Origin: an uncultured Actinomycetes bacterium
GTDB lineage: Bacteria; Actinomycetota; Acidimicrobiia; Acidimicrobiales; RAAP-2
NCBI GenBank assembly: GCA_903848885.1
Contig: CAINHL010000078.1
Coordinates: 1-36,342, forward strand
DNA: 36,342 nucleotides
Direction of reading: 5' to 3'
A program made the translations under genes and the position numbers. Positions 29,224-36,342 of this stretch are shown one piece after another (the first letter of the stretch is position 1; every line of letters starts with the position of its first letter). A model generated the notes under the pieces. That model saw only the letters and a list, made by a program, of their open reading frames with translations, had not been told where the DNA came from and made no database searches.

Positions 29224-30566
29224 GGCGTCTCCGTTACTTGACGGGCAATCTCGCCCACGTCGCCGGCCCCCATGACGAGCAAGGCGTCATGGTCATCGCA
29301 GAGGCGAAGCGCCCACTCCAACATGTCCGATCGCGTGGCGGCGTAGTGGGTCGCCGGACTATCGACGCGAGCGCGCACCGCGTCAGCGATCAGTTCACCG
29401 GTTACTCCGTCGGGATTCGGCTCTCCCGCGTCGTAGATGTCGCCAATGACGACCGTCGTAGCGCCGTCGAAGGCATCCGCAAATTCATCAGCCAGAGCCA
29501 CGCTGCGCGTGACGCGATGCGGCTGGAACAGTACCGCCACGCTCGCCGCCCCCAACTCACGTACCGCCGCGATGCTGGCACGTACCTCACTGGGTAGGTG
29601 GGCGTAGTCATCGATGACCGCCGTTCCGTCGCGTTCGCCGAGCCATTCGAAGCGACGTGGCGCCCCGCGAAAGTCACTCAAACCGCGAATCACGTCACCC
29701 GTAGAAATACCGTTACGAAGGGCTACCACCGCGACCACCGCGGCGTTACTCACGTTGTGCGACCCCGTCACCGTCAAACTGATCAGCAGTTCGCAATCAG
29801 GGCCACTCAAGATAAACGATGCTCCGTCGATATCGACTTCTTCTCTCGTCACCCGCCATTCGCCACTCTCACGCCCCACGGTGATTACCGGAGAAGATGT
29901 CCGAGCAGCGACACGGCCAGCACCAGCGTCGTCGACCCACACCACACATTCGCCCGATCGATCCGCCAACGACACAAACGCGTCTTCGACGGCTTCATAG
30001 TTGCCGTAAAAATCCAAGTGATCGGCTTCGACATTCAAAATACCCACCCGTGCGGGTGTGGTGCGGGCAAAGGTTCCGAAGGATTCGTCACATTCCAAAA
30101 TAAGTTCCGGGCCGCTCGCGCCATGACCGTTCTGGCCGACGCCACGAACCGGTGCGCCCAATAGCCACGAAGCCTCGCGGCGCGCGCGCTCCCAGACGCA
30201 GACCGCCATGGAGGTCGCGGTCGTCTTGCCGTGCGTACCCGCAATTGCGGTGGTCACCCGTTCCGCGCTCACGGCGGCAAACACGTCGGCCCGCGACCAT
30301 GCGAGCTCTGCCCCGACCAATTCGGGAAGCTCTGGGACAACCGACGGCGATGCCGTCACGAGCGAACACGCCGTGACGTGGCTCGGGTCATGACCTTCGA
30401 ATATCTCTACGCCACTGTCACGCAGAGAGCGAACTTCATCGGTCATGACCTGATTGCAGCCCGATACGTGCACACCACTTTCGTGCAGCAGGCGTACCAA
30501 GCCACTCATGCCCGCGCCACCGCACCCGATGACGTGAACGTGATCGGCGGCGAAGATGTGCGTCAT
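29220..30566 (-). CDS. murC: UDP-N-acetylmuramate-L-alanine ligase MurC
   Basis: A 448-residue Mur ligase that adds L-Ala to UDP-MurNAc. The N-terminal nucleotide-binding domain starts HVIGCGGAGMSGLVRLL. The ATP P-loop is AIAGTHGKTTATSMAV near residue 110. NVEADHLDFYGNYEAVEDAF is near 177 and the C-terminal domain has IDDYAHLPSEVRASI near 317, where most MurC proteins have YGHHPTE or YAHHPTE; here the second His is Leu. The start ATG 30566 overlaps the murG stop as ATGA. Context in the dcw block supports MurC rather than the recycling ligase Mpl. Confidence 0.95.
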   Translation of the reverse strand: MTHIFAADHVHVIGCGGAGMSGLVRLLHESGVHVSGCNQVMTDEVRSLRDSGVEIFEGHDPSHVTACSLVTASPSVVPELPELVGAELAWSRADVFAAVSAERVTTAIAGTHGKTTATSMAVCVWERARREASWLLGAPVRGVGQNGHGASGPELILECDESFGTFARTTPARVGILNVEADHLDFYGNYEAVEDAFVSLADRSGECVVWVDDAGAGRVAARTSSPVITVGRESGEWRVTREEVDIDGASFILSGPDCELLISLTVTGSHNVSNAAVVAVVALRNGISTGDVIRGLSDFRGAPRRFEWLGERDGTAVIDDYAHLPSEVRASIAAVRELGAASVAVLFQPHRVTRSVALADEFADAFDGATTVVIGDIYDAGEPNPDGVTGELIADAVRARVDSPATHYAATRSDMLEWALRLCDDHDALLVMGAGDVGEIARQVTETP

Positions 30567-31657
30567 TGGATAACTCGCAAAATTTCATCGACGATTTTCT
30601 TCGTTGCCGCAGGGTGCCCGAGACTGCCAGCAGCACGCGTCATCGCCCCCAAGGTAGCCGGTTGCATGACGACCTCAATAGCCTGGGCCAGCGAGTTCGA
30701 CGAGAGTTCACCATCGGCGATGGCCAGTGCCGCTCCCACTTCCACGAGACGCAGGGCATTCTTGGTCTGGTGATCGCCAGGAGCCCCTGGCAAGGGGACC
30801 AAGATGCTCGGGATCGACAAAGCACAGAGTTCGGCAACGGTGGTCGCACCGGCGCGACAAATCGCCATATCCGCCTGCGACCAGAGTTCGCTCATATCTG
30901 CGAACGCTAACAACTCATAACGAAGAAGGTCCGATGCGAGGGGTTGCCACCGCGAGACGCAGGCGGCGTAGTCGCGGCGACCCGTGACGTGAATGATACG
31001 TAAGGGCTGCTGTCGGAACTCTTGCGCCAGAGCGCCGATTGTTTCGTTCACTGACCGTGCGCCCAACGAGCCCGTCATCACCACGATGGTGAAGGGCTCG
31101 TGCCGATCGGGCGCACCCCACGACACACGAACTGTTCGGTTCACGGCCACGACAGAATCTCGAAGAGGAACTCCGGTGACCACGCTACGGGGGTCCTCGT
31201 TGCCAAAAGCGACGCAGCGAACTCGCACCCGACGCAACACCACTCGTTGCGCGGCACTCGGCACCGCATCGAGCTCCACGGTCACCACTCGGCGACCCGA
31301 GAGCACTGCCGCCACGGTGGTGACCAGTGAGGCGTAGCCCCCAAAGCTCACTACCACTCGTGGGCGACGAATCGCCGTACGCCAGGTGGCGCGAAGCAGG
31401 GCAAGAATTAAACCCATTGTGGCCACCACGTTGTCCACCAGGGCCGTGGGGCGAAGTGAGCGACGAATGCCGCGACCGGGCAAAAGTATGAGTTGGACGG
31501 GAAGGTCGCCCAGGAGATCTTTCTCCTGCCCGCGACGTGAACCCACCACGACCACTGATTCGGCTGGCTCCCCACGGGCGAGAAGTTCTTCGGCAACCGC
31601 GCGCATGGGGAAAATATGTCCGCCCGTACCGCCACCCGTGAGAACTATTTCGCGCAC
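30563..31657 (-). CDS. murG: MurG, lipid II-forming GlcNAc transferase
   Basis: A 364-residue GT-B glycosyltransferase at the inner face of the membrane, adding GlcNAc to lipid I. The N-terminal acceptor loop is LTGGGTGGHIFP near residue 5. VVSFGGYASLVTTVAA is near 98, the second Gly-rich loop is MTGSLGARSVNETIG near 195, and the donor site is CRAGATTVAELCALSIPSIL near 265 with PGAPGDHQTKNA. The usual HEQN segment after the first domain reads VELDAVPS. The start is GTG 31657, 2 nt after the ftsW stop. Confidence 0.95.
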   Translation of the reverse strand: MREIVLTGGGTGGHIFPMRAVAEELLARGEPAESVVVVGSRRGQEKDLLGDLPVQLILLPGRGIRRSLRPTALVDNVVATMGLILALLRATWRTAIRRPRVVVSFGGYASLVTTVAAVLSGRRVVTVELDAVPSAAQRVVLRRVRVRCVAFGNEDPRSVVTGVPLRDSVVAVNRTVRVSWGAPDRHEPFTIVVMTGSLGARSVNETIGALAQEFRQQPLRIIHVTGRRDYAACVSRWQPLASDLLRYELLAFADMSELWSQADMAICRAGATTVAELCALSIPSILVPLPGAPGDHQTKNALRLVEVGAALAIADGELSSNSLAQAIEVVMQPATLGAMTRAAGSLGHPAATKKIVDEILRVIQ

Positions 31658-31659
31658 GT

Positions 31660-32859
31660 CTATCGTCGCGCTCGCCCCGAAGTGCCACGTGAGCTTCGAG
31701 CGCCATCACGTTCCTTCGTCAAGGTGGCCTCTTTAATTTCACGAGCCGCATGGTGAATGAGCCCGACTACCGCCATATTGACAATGAGAGAGGTGCCACC
31801 ATATGAGATGAAGGGTAAGGGAACTCCGGTGACGGGGAACATACCCACCACCGACATGATGTTCATAAAGGCTTGTACGGCGAGCCACGTCGCCAATCCC
31901 GTTGCGAGCAATTTCCACGTCCGGTCCGTCGAAAGTTGGCCGACTCGCATCCCCACAGAAATGAGCCACACAACCAAGCCGAGAAGGACCAGAGTTCCGA
32001 TGATGCCCAATTCTTCGCCCACCGTGGCGAACATGAAGTCTGTGTGAGGATTCGGCAGAAAACTCCACTTCTCTCGGCCATTTCCGTAACCCAATCCCTT
32101 AAAACCTCCTACACCAAGACCAATCTTTGATTGGTTGATCTGATAATTATTACCTTGGAGGTCGGTGCTCGGATGGAGGAACGCGGTTAATCGGACAAGC
32201 CGGTAGCGGAAACTGCCGAACAAGGACGCCACCAAGGTTCCAAGAGCCGTCGCGAGGATTGCCATCCCGGCGTATTTGCTGGGCATACCTGCCAGCAGAA
32301 GCATGGTCAGAACAACGATGAAAAGTACCAAAGCAGTTCCGAGATCTTTTTGTACGAATCCAATAACCAAGAGGCCCACGGCGACACGCTTCATTCGATA
32401 CAGAATCGAGAGCCACTCGGTTTCGCTGCGCTCGTGCACGGCCACCGTGACGGCGACGAAGATAATCACCGCGACGACGAAGAACTCTGATGGCTGGATG
32501 GAGATTGGCCCGACTCGCAGCCATCGTCGTGCGCCGTCGACTTCACTACCGATGTGGGGAATCCCCGCCAGAATCGTGAACCCGAGAGTGACCCACAGGA
32601 ACAGGGAACAATACCGAGCAATTTTCTTGGTGTTGTATCCCGACGCCACGACGAACGCCAGTACTCCCAAGATTGAGTATGCGAGGTCGCGAAGGAGAAA
32701 ACCCAAAAGGCTGTTTCCCGGCGCACTGTATTGCGGCGCCGCGGCGCTGGCCACCATCACGAATCCTCCGACTAGCAAAATTACCGTCAGGAAAGTAATT
32801 TGGCTCGTCAAGGTGTTACTGCGGAAGCGAGTCTTGAGGGATTGCGTCATTTCCGACAT
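31660..32859 (-). CDS. ftsW: FtsW, SEDS-family septal peptidoglycan glycosyltransferase
   Basis: A polytopic membrane protein of about 399 residues with roughly ten hydrophobic helices. It polymerises lipid II with FtsI at the septum. Family blocks are GARRWLRVGPISIQPSEF near residue 108, LLVIGFVQKDLGTALVL near 163, NYQINQSKIGLGVGGFKGLG near 240, and NPHTDFMFATVGEELGIIG. The C-terminal block is VTGVPLPFISYGGTSL. The tail is basic. Two starts are possible, ATG 32859 (TGATG overlap with the mraY stop) and GTG 32862; I prefer the ATG. murD, which usually precedes ftsW, is missing. Confidence 0.95.
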   Translation of the reverse strand: MSEMTQSLKTRFRSNTLTSQITFLTVILLVGGFVMVASAAAPQYSAPGNSLLGFLLRDLAYSILGVLAFVVASGYNTKKIARYCSLFLWVTLGFTILAGIPHIGSEVDGARRWLRVGPISIQPSEFFVVAVIIFVAVTVAVHERSETEWLSILYRMKRVAVGLLVIGFVQKDLGTALVLFIVVLTMLLLAGMPSKYAGMAILATALGTLVASLFGSFRYRLVRLTAFLHPSTDLQGNNYQINQSKIGLGVGGFKGLGYGNGREKWSFLPNPHTDFMFATVGEELGIIGTLVLLGLVVWLISVGMRVGQLSTDRTWKLLATGLATWLAVQAFMNIMSVVGMFPVTGVPLPFISYGGTSLIVNMAVVGLIHHAAREIKEATLTKERDGARSSRGTSGRARR

Positions 32860-33893
32860 CACACCACCTTCGCGATCTTGACGAAGTCGCCGTAGAAAAT
32901 TCCTAAGCCCAGAGCGGCGAGGAGCCCTGAGAGAATCCAGAATCGGACGATCACCGTCGTCTCGGGCCAGCCCTTTATTTCAAAGTGATGATGAATGGGT
33001 GCCATGCGAAAGATGCGACGACCGAATGATCGAAAGCTAATGACTTGGAGAATTACCGAGGCGGTTTCCACGACGAATAGTCCGCCGATAATCACGAGGA
33101 GTAAATCGAGGTTCATCAGTAAGCAAATTCCCCCGAGCGCCGTTCCCACGGCGAGTGATCCCGTATCACCCATATAGATGCGCGCCGGAGCGGCGTTCCA
33201 CCAAAGAAATCCGAGGCATCCCCCCACCATGGCGACCGCCACCAATCCCAGATCCAAAGCCGTCGGCAGTTGGTAGTAATTGAAGTGACGAAATTCCCAG
33301 TAACCGATGACCGACAGCACCCCGAAGCAGAACGTAGCGGAACCGGCCGCGAGTCCGTCGAGTCCGTCGGTCAGGTTGACCGCATTCGAAGTTCCCACCA
33401 CAATCAACACCGCAAGCAGAATCCAGCCCGCGACGCCTAAGGACCAACCCGGTAGGGAGAAACGCGTAAACGAAAGAACTGTTTTCGTCTGCACCCAATA
33501 CACCGCCGCCACGGCGAAACCGACGGCTATCAGTAGTTGGCCCGTGAATTTGGCGCGCTTATTGAGTCCAAGATTGCGTGATCGACGAATACTGATGATG
33601 TCGTCGGCGAGACCGAGAAAGGCCGTCACAATCGTTGCGCACATGACCAGGATTCCTCCGCGGCTAAAGGGAATGGACGTTCCCACGTGCCCCATCAGAT
33701 AACCCACGACGGCGGCACCAATAATGACTATCCCACCCATCGTCGGCGTGCCCTCTTTGGCGAGATGTGAAGCGGGGCCATCTTCGCGGATGCGCTGGCC
33801 GAGCTGACGGGCATGAAGAAAGCGGATGAAAAGAGGTGTCACCAAGAGTGCCAATACGAAGGCAACTCCTCCAGATTCCATAAGACTCAACAT
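32859..33893 (-). CDS. mraY: MraY, phospho-MurNAc-pentapeptide transferase
   Basis: A 344-residue membrane enzyme of about ten helices that moves phospho-MurNAc-pentapeptide to undecaprenyl phosphate, forming lipid I. Signature segments are HLAKEGTPTMGGIVII near residue 44, FLGLADDIISIRRSRNLGL with the Asp pair near 92, NAVNLTDGLDGLAAGS near 170, and the HHH motif in MAPIHHHFEIKGWPET near 300. The start ATG 33893 is 1 nt after the murE stop, so the usual murF is not between them. A longer open frame upstream is only antisense-like readthrough over murE. Confidence 0.96.
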   Translation of the reverse strand: MLSLMESGGVAFVLALLVTPLFIRFLHARQLGQRIREDGPASHLAKEGTPTMGGIVIIGAAVVGYLMGHVGTSIPFSRGGILVMCATIVTAFLGLADDIISIRRSRNLGLNKRAKFTGQLLIAVGFAVAAVYWVQTKTVLSFTRFSLPGWSLGVAGWILLAVLIVVGTSNAVNLTDGLDGLAAGSATFCFGVLSVIGYWEFRHFNYYQLPTALDLGLVAVAMVGGCLGFLWWNAAPARIYMGDTGSLAVGTALGGICLLMNLDLLLVIIGGLFVVETASVILQVISFRSFGRRIFRMAPIHHHFEIKGWPETTVIVRFWILSGLLAALGLGIFYGDFVKIAKVV

Positions 33894-33894
33894 G

Positions 33895-35286
33895 TCAGAT
33901 CCTTGTCTGTAGTAGTTCGGTGACGACGGTGCGATCATTGAAGGGGACCACTTCGCCTTGGATGTAACGCACATTTTCGTGGCCCTTGCCCGCGAGAATG
34001 ACGATGTCGTTTGGTTCGGCAATTCGTAGTGCGAGTTCAATGGCAGCACGTCGATCAATCTCACGATGCCACCTAGCACCCGCCGGAATTCCCTTGACGA
34101 TGTCATCGATGATGGATTCAGGGTCTTCAAAGCGGGGGCTTTCCGACGTCACAATCACGACGTCGGCATTTTCCCCCGTTACGGCGCCCATGCCGGGACG
34201 CTTTTCGACATCGCGCTCTCCGCTGGCACCGAAAACAATGATGAGCCGACCGGATCCGGAAAATTCACGGGCGTCCACTAGAACGCGACGCAGTCCATCG
34301 GGACTGTGGGCGTAGTCAATAACGATCATGGGATTGGCGGCTTGGACGATGTCGAATCGCCCCGTGACGGGCCGCAAGGTGGCGCAGGCGTGAGCAAGGG
34401 CTTCGGGGTCGCCCCCCAAAATGACCAAGGCTTCTAACGCTAGGAGCAAATTGTCGACGTTGTACCCACCCAGTAACGAGCTGCGTACCCGATAGCCGCG
34501 CCACTCGAAATCACTACCTTCACTACCGCACGAAATATTTCGCGCATTGGCTCGCGACACGCGGACCACCGAATTCCCCACCCGATCCGCCAATCTCGCT
34601 CCGTAGGGGTCATCTACCCACACGACGAAGTTGCGGGCGCTCGTCGGGGTGAAGAGCTTGGACTTCGCCTCGAAATACTCCTCCATGCTGTGGTGGTAAT
34701 CAAGATGGTCGTGCGTCAAATTACTGAAGACGACAACGTCAAAAAATATTCCGTCGGTACGCCCTTGGTCCAAGGCGTGCGACGACACCTCGAGACACAT
34801 CAAGGTCGGATCTTCGGGTAGCGACGAGCGCGACGACGCGGCGAGCAATTGGTGCATCTCCGCTGGGGCGGGTGTGGTTCGTTCGTGCGTCACCGTACCA
34901 ATGACGTCCGATGGGTGACCCAGTGCGCGCCACAACTGAGACGCGATGGTGGTGATGCTCGTTTTTGCATTGGTTCCGGTCACACCCAGAAGGCGCAAAG
35001 TCTCGTGGGGGATGCCGTACACGCGCCCACAGGCGCGAACGAGTTCCGAGTGCAGGAGCTTCTCGTCGACCACCACCACGGGAACGCTCAATGTCATGGG
35101 CGTCGTCGCAACCACGGCGACCGCTCCCTGTGCCAGCGCTTGCTCCACGAAGCGTTCGCCGGAAGTTGTGCGTCCCGACATCGCGAAGAACAAGGATCCT
35201 GGCGTGCAACGTCGCGAATCCGTCTCCACCGAAGTGACCGCACAGATACCTTCGTACGAGACAGTAAAAAGCTCGTGCAAATCCAT
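33895..35286 (-). CDS. murE: UDP-MurNAc-tripeptide synthetase MurE
   Basis: A Mur ligase of about 463 residues that adds the third stem-peptide residue. MurE-specific blocks are VETDSRRCTPGSLFFAM, CLEVSSHALDQGR near 165, the carbamylated-Lys segment EYFEAKSKLF, IDYAHSPDGLRRVL near 325 and AGKGHE near 440. Two motifs depart from the norm: the P-loop is VTGTNAKTS instead of VTGTNGKTT, and the amino-acid selection motif is ESPR (coordinates 34132-34143) instead of DNPR. The Arg that favours meso-diaminopimelate is kept. The start ATG 35286 overlaps the ftsI stop as TGATG; GTG 35289 is an alternative. Confidence 0.94.
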   Translation of the reverse strand: MDLHELFTVSYEGICAVTSVETDSRRCTPGSLFFAMSGRTTSGERFVEQALAQGAVAVVATTPMTLSVPVVVVDEKLLHSELVRACGRVYGIPHETLRLLGVTGTNAKTSITTIASQLWRALGHPSDVIGTVTHERTTPAPAEMHQLLAASSRSSLPEDPTLMCLEVSSHALDQGRTDGIFFDVVVFSNLTHDHLDYHHSMEEYFEAKSKLFTPTSARNFVVWVDDPYGARLADRVGNSVVRVSRANARNISCGSEGSDFEWRGYRVRSSLLGGYNVDNLLLALEALVILGGDPEALAHACATLRPVTGRFDIVQAANPMIVIDYAHSPDGLRRVLVDAREFSGSGRLIIVFGASGERDVEKRPGMGAVTGENADVVIVTSESPRFEDPESIIDDIVKGIPAGARWHREIDRRAAIELALRIAEPNDIVILAGKGHENVRYIQGEVVPFNDRTVVTELLQTRI

Positions 35287-36342
35287 CACGTCACATCCGA
35301 TTTCACGTCGGAGCTAATACCCGGCACGGGCTTATTGGACACACCGTCAGGAACAATTCCGTAATGGTGCAAGGCGTAGGACATGACACGTTGAAACACC
35401 GGGCATGCGGCTGTTCCGCCGTAGTAACTCCTCAAGGGACGTTGGAGGACCACCAGCATCGATAGAACTGGGTGATTGGCCGGCGCAAAGCCCGCGAAGG
35501 TGGCGTTGTATTGACCATAGATGTATCCGAGAGCATGGGGATTCGGAACTTCAGCGGTTCCCGTCTTGCCCGCGACTAGATACCCCGGAATCACTGCTCG
35601 AATTCCCGTTCCCGCCATGACCACTTGTTGGAGCATCGTCCGCAAGGTCCCCGCCACGTTGGCGGGCATGACGCGGTGAGCGGGCGAAGGGGGCGTCGAC
35701 ACCGCTTGACCATTGGCGTTGATCATGGCCCGCACGAGTTTCGGAGCCACGAATACACCACCGTTGGCGACCGCGTTGTAGGCGTCGAGAACTTGAATGG
35801 GTGGCACGGCGTCCACCTGTCCGATGGAAAGGTTGGCCAAATCTCGTTCGGCGAAGTTGTTCGACGTTTTCAGAATTCCTGCAGACTCACCGGGGTAGTT
35901 CAAACCCGTCAACTGCCCAAAGCCCAATCGCAGGACTTCCGAGAGCACACCTTGCTTGCCGACGGTTTGGGCAATTTTGTAGGTGCCGATATTAGATGAC
36001 TGTGCAAGCACCTGGGTGGCGGTGAAGTGCTCGAGAGGGTGGCCTTCCGCATCGTGAAGAACCGTCCCGTTCACTTTCAATGAGTTGGGAATAGTGAACA
36101 TTGTTTGTGGGGTAATTGTTTTGGCGTTGAGGGCGGCGGAGAAGGGCACCAACTTAAAGGCGGAACCTGGTTCGTAGTCCCACTGCAATGCCATGTTGTT
36201 GACGGTCTGCTGGATACCCGGAACACCGATGTCGACTCCGTAGGTGCTGATGGGTCCCAATGGACCAGCGGAAGTCTTGGTGTTAACCAAGGAGACGTCC
36301 GCGAGCACCTCACCGGTCTTGACGTCCATCACAATGGCCACG
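35286..36342 (-). CDS. ftsI: FtsI/PBP3 transpeptidase (N-terminus outside window)
   Basis: The last 352 codons of a class B penicillin-binding protein that cross-links septal peptidoglycan. All three active-site motifs are present: SxxK in YEPGSAFKLVPF (35 kb end of the window), SxN in AQSSNIGT, and KTG in VAGKTGTAEVPN near residue 260 of the visible part. The fragment opens with the family segment AIVMDVKTGEVLA. The reading frame continues to the window edge without a start, so the membrane anchor and pedestal domain lie beyond. murE overlaps its stop. Confidence 0.95.
   Translation of the reverse strand, partial: VAIVMDVKTGEVLADVSLVNTKTSAGPLGPISTYGVDIGVPGIQQTVNNMALQWDYEPGSAFKLVPFSAALNAKTITPQTMFTIPNSLKVNGTVLHDAEGHPLEHFTATQVLAQSSNIGTYKIAQTVGKQGVLSEVLRLGFGQLTGLNYPGESAGILKTSNNFAERDLANLSIGQVDAVPPIQVLDAYNAVANGGVFVAPKLVRAMINANGQAVSTPPSPAHRVMPANVAGTLRTMLQQVVMAGTGIRAVIPGYLVAGKTGTAEVPNPHALGYIYGQYNATFAGFAPANHPVLSMLVVLQRPLRSYYGGTAACPVFQRVMSYALHHYGIVPDGVSNKPVPGISSDVKSDVT

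Noticed and set aside
1-36342. Search for CRISPR arrays, insertion sequences, integrases, toxin-antitoxin or phage genes
   Set aside because: No regularly spaced repeats, transposase motifs, terminal inverted repeats or phage-type proteins were seen; the content is core metabolism, replication and division.

Overview
This window is a dense, high-GC stretch of bacterial chromosome. Nearly all of it is coding, stop and start codons routinely overlap, and no insertion sequence, integrase, CRISPR array or rRNA/tRNA gene is visible. The gene content points to an actinobacterium: a DivIVA/Wag31 homologue beside SepF and YggT, a Bpa (bacterial proteasome activator) homologue, a Mycobacterium-like DnaE1 with an intact PHP site, and the actinobacterial ftsZ-yggS-sepF-yggT-divIVA order. 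A lineage near Acidimicrobiia is plausible, but that placement is inference only.

Region 1 (1-2468) holds a truncated gene end, two small conserved-looking proteins, a putative lipoprotein and tyrS. Region 2 (2495-11424) is a menaquinone locus: ccdA-menD on the minus strand, menH diverging from menD, menA-menB on the minus strand, then an SRPBCC protein and a sulfatase, then menE and a short-chain dehydrogenase. menF, menC and the final methyltransferase are not here. Region 3 (11503-14882) has a YyaL/DUF255 thioredoxin-fold protein and two proteins of unknown function. Region 4 (14894-21351) has dnaE1, bpa, a PH-like protein, an Rrf2 regulator and a group-2 sigma-70 factor.

Region 5 (21348-36342) is a long minus-strand division and cell-wall (dcw) block. 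In transcription order it reads ftsI (cut by the window end)-murE-mraY-ftsW-murG-murC-murB-ftsQ-ftsZ-yggS-sepF-yggT-divIVA-dksA/traR-lspA-rluD. It makes lipid II precursors, the septal transpeptidase and SEDS glycosyltransferase, and the FtsZ ring with its SepF anchor and the polar DivIVA scaffold. murF and murD, which normally sit beside murE and mraY, are absent, and the junctions where they would lie are sealed by overlaps or gaps of 1 nt.

The most striking non-coding pattern is a recurring promoter layout. A TANNNT -10-like hexamer lies 6-8 nt before the start codon of tyrS, menB, menE, the SDR gene, rrf2, divIVA and others, as expected for leaderless mRNAs. Other regulatory candidates are a symmetric divergent promoter between the SRPBCC gene and menE, a palindrome-rich leader between rrf2 and the sigma gene, and a GC-rich hairpin ahead of ftsZ. 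I did not find one clearly new multi-gene system. The best leads are the leaderless promoter set, the missing murF/murD with an atypical MurE, the 396-residue DksA/TraR fused to a histone H1-like tail, and the regulated-looking rrf2-sigma intergenic region.
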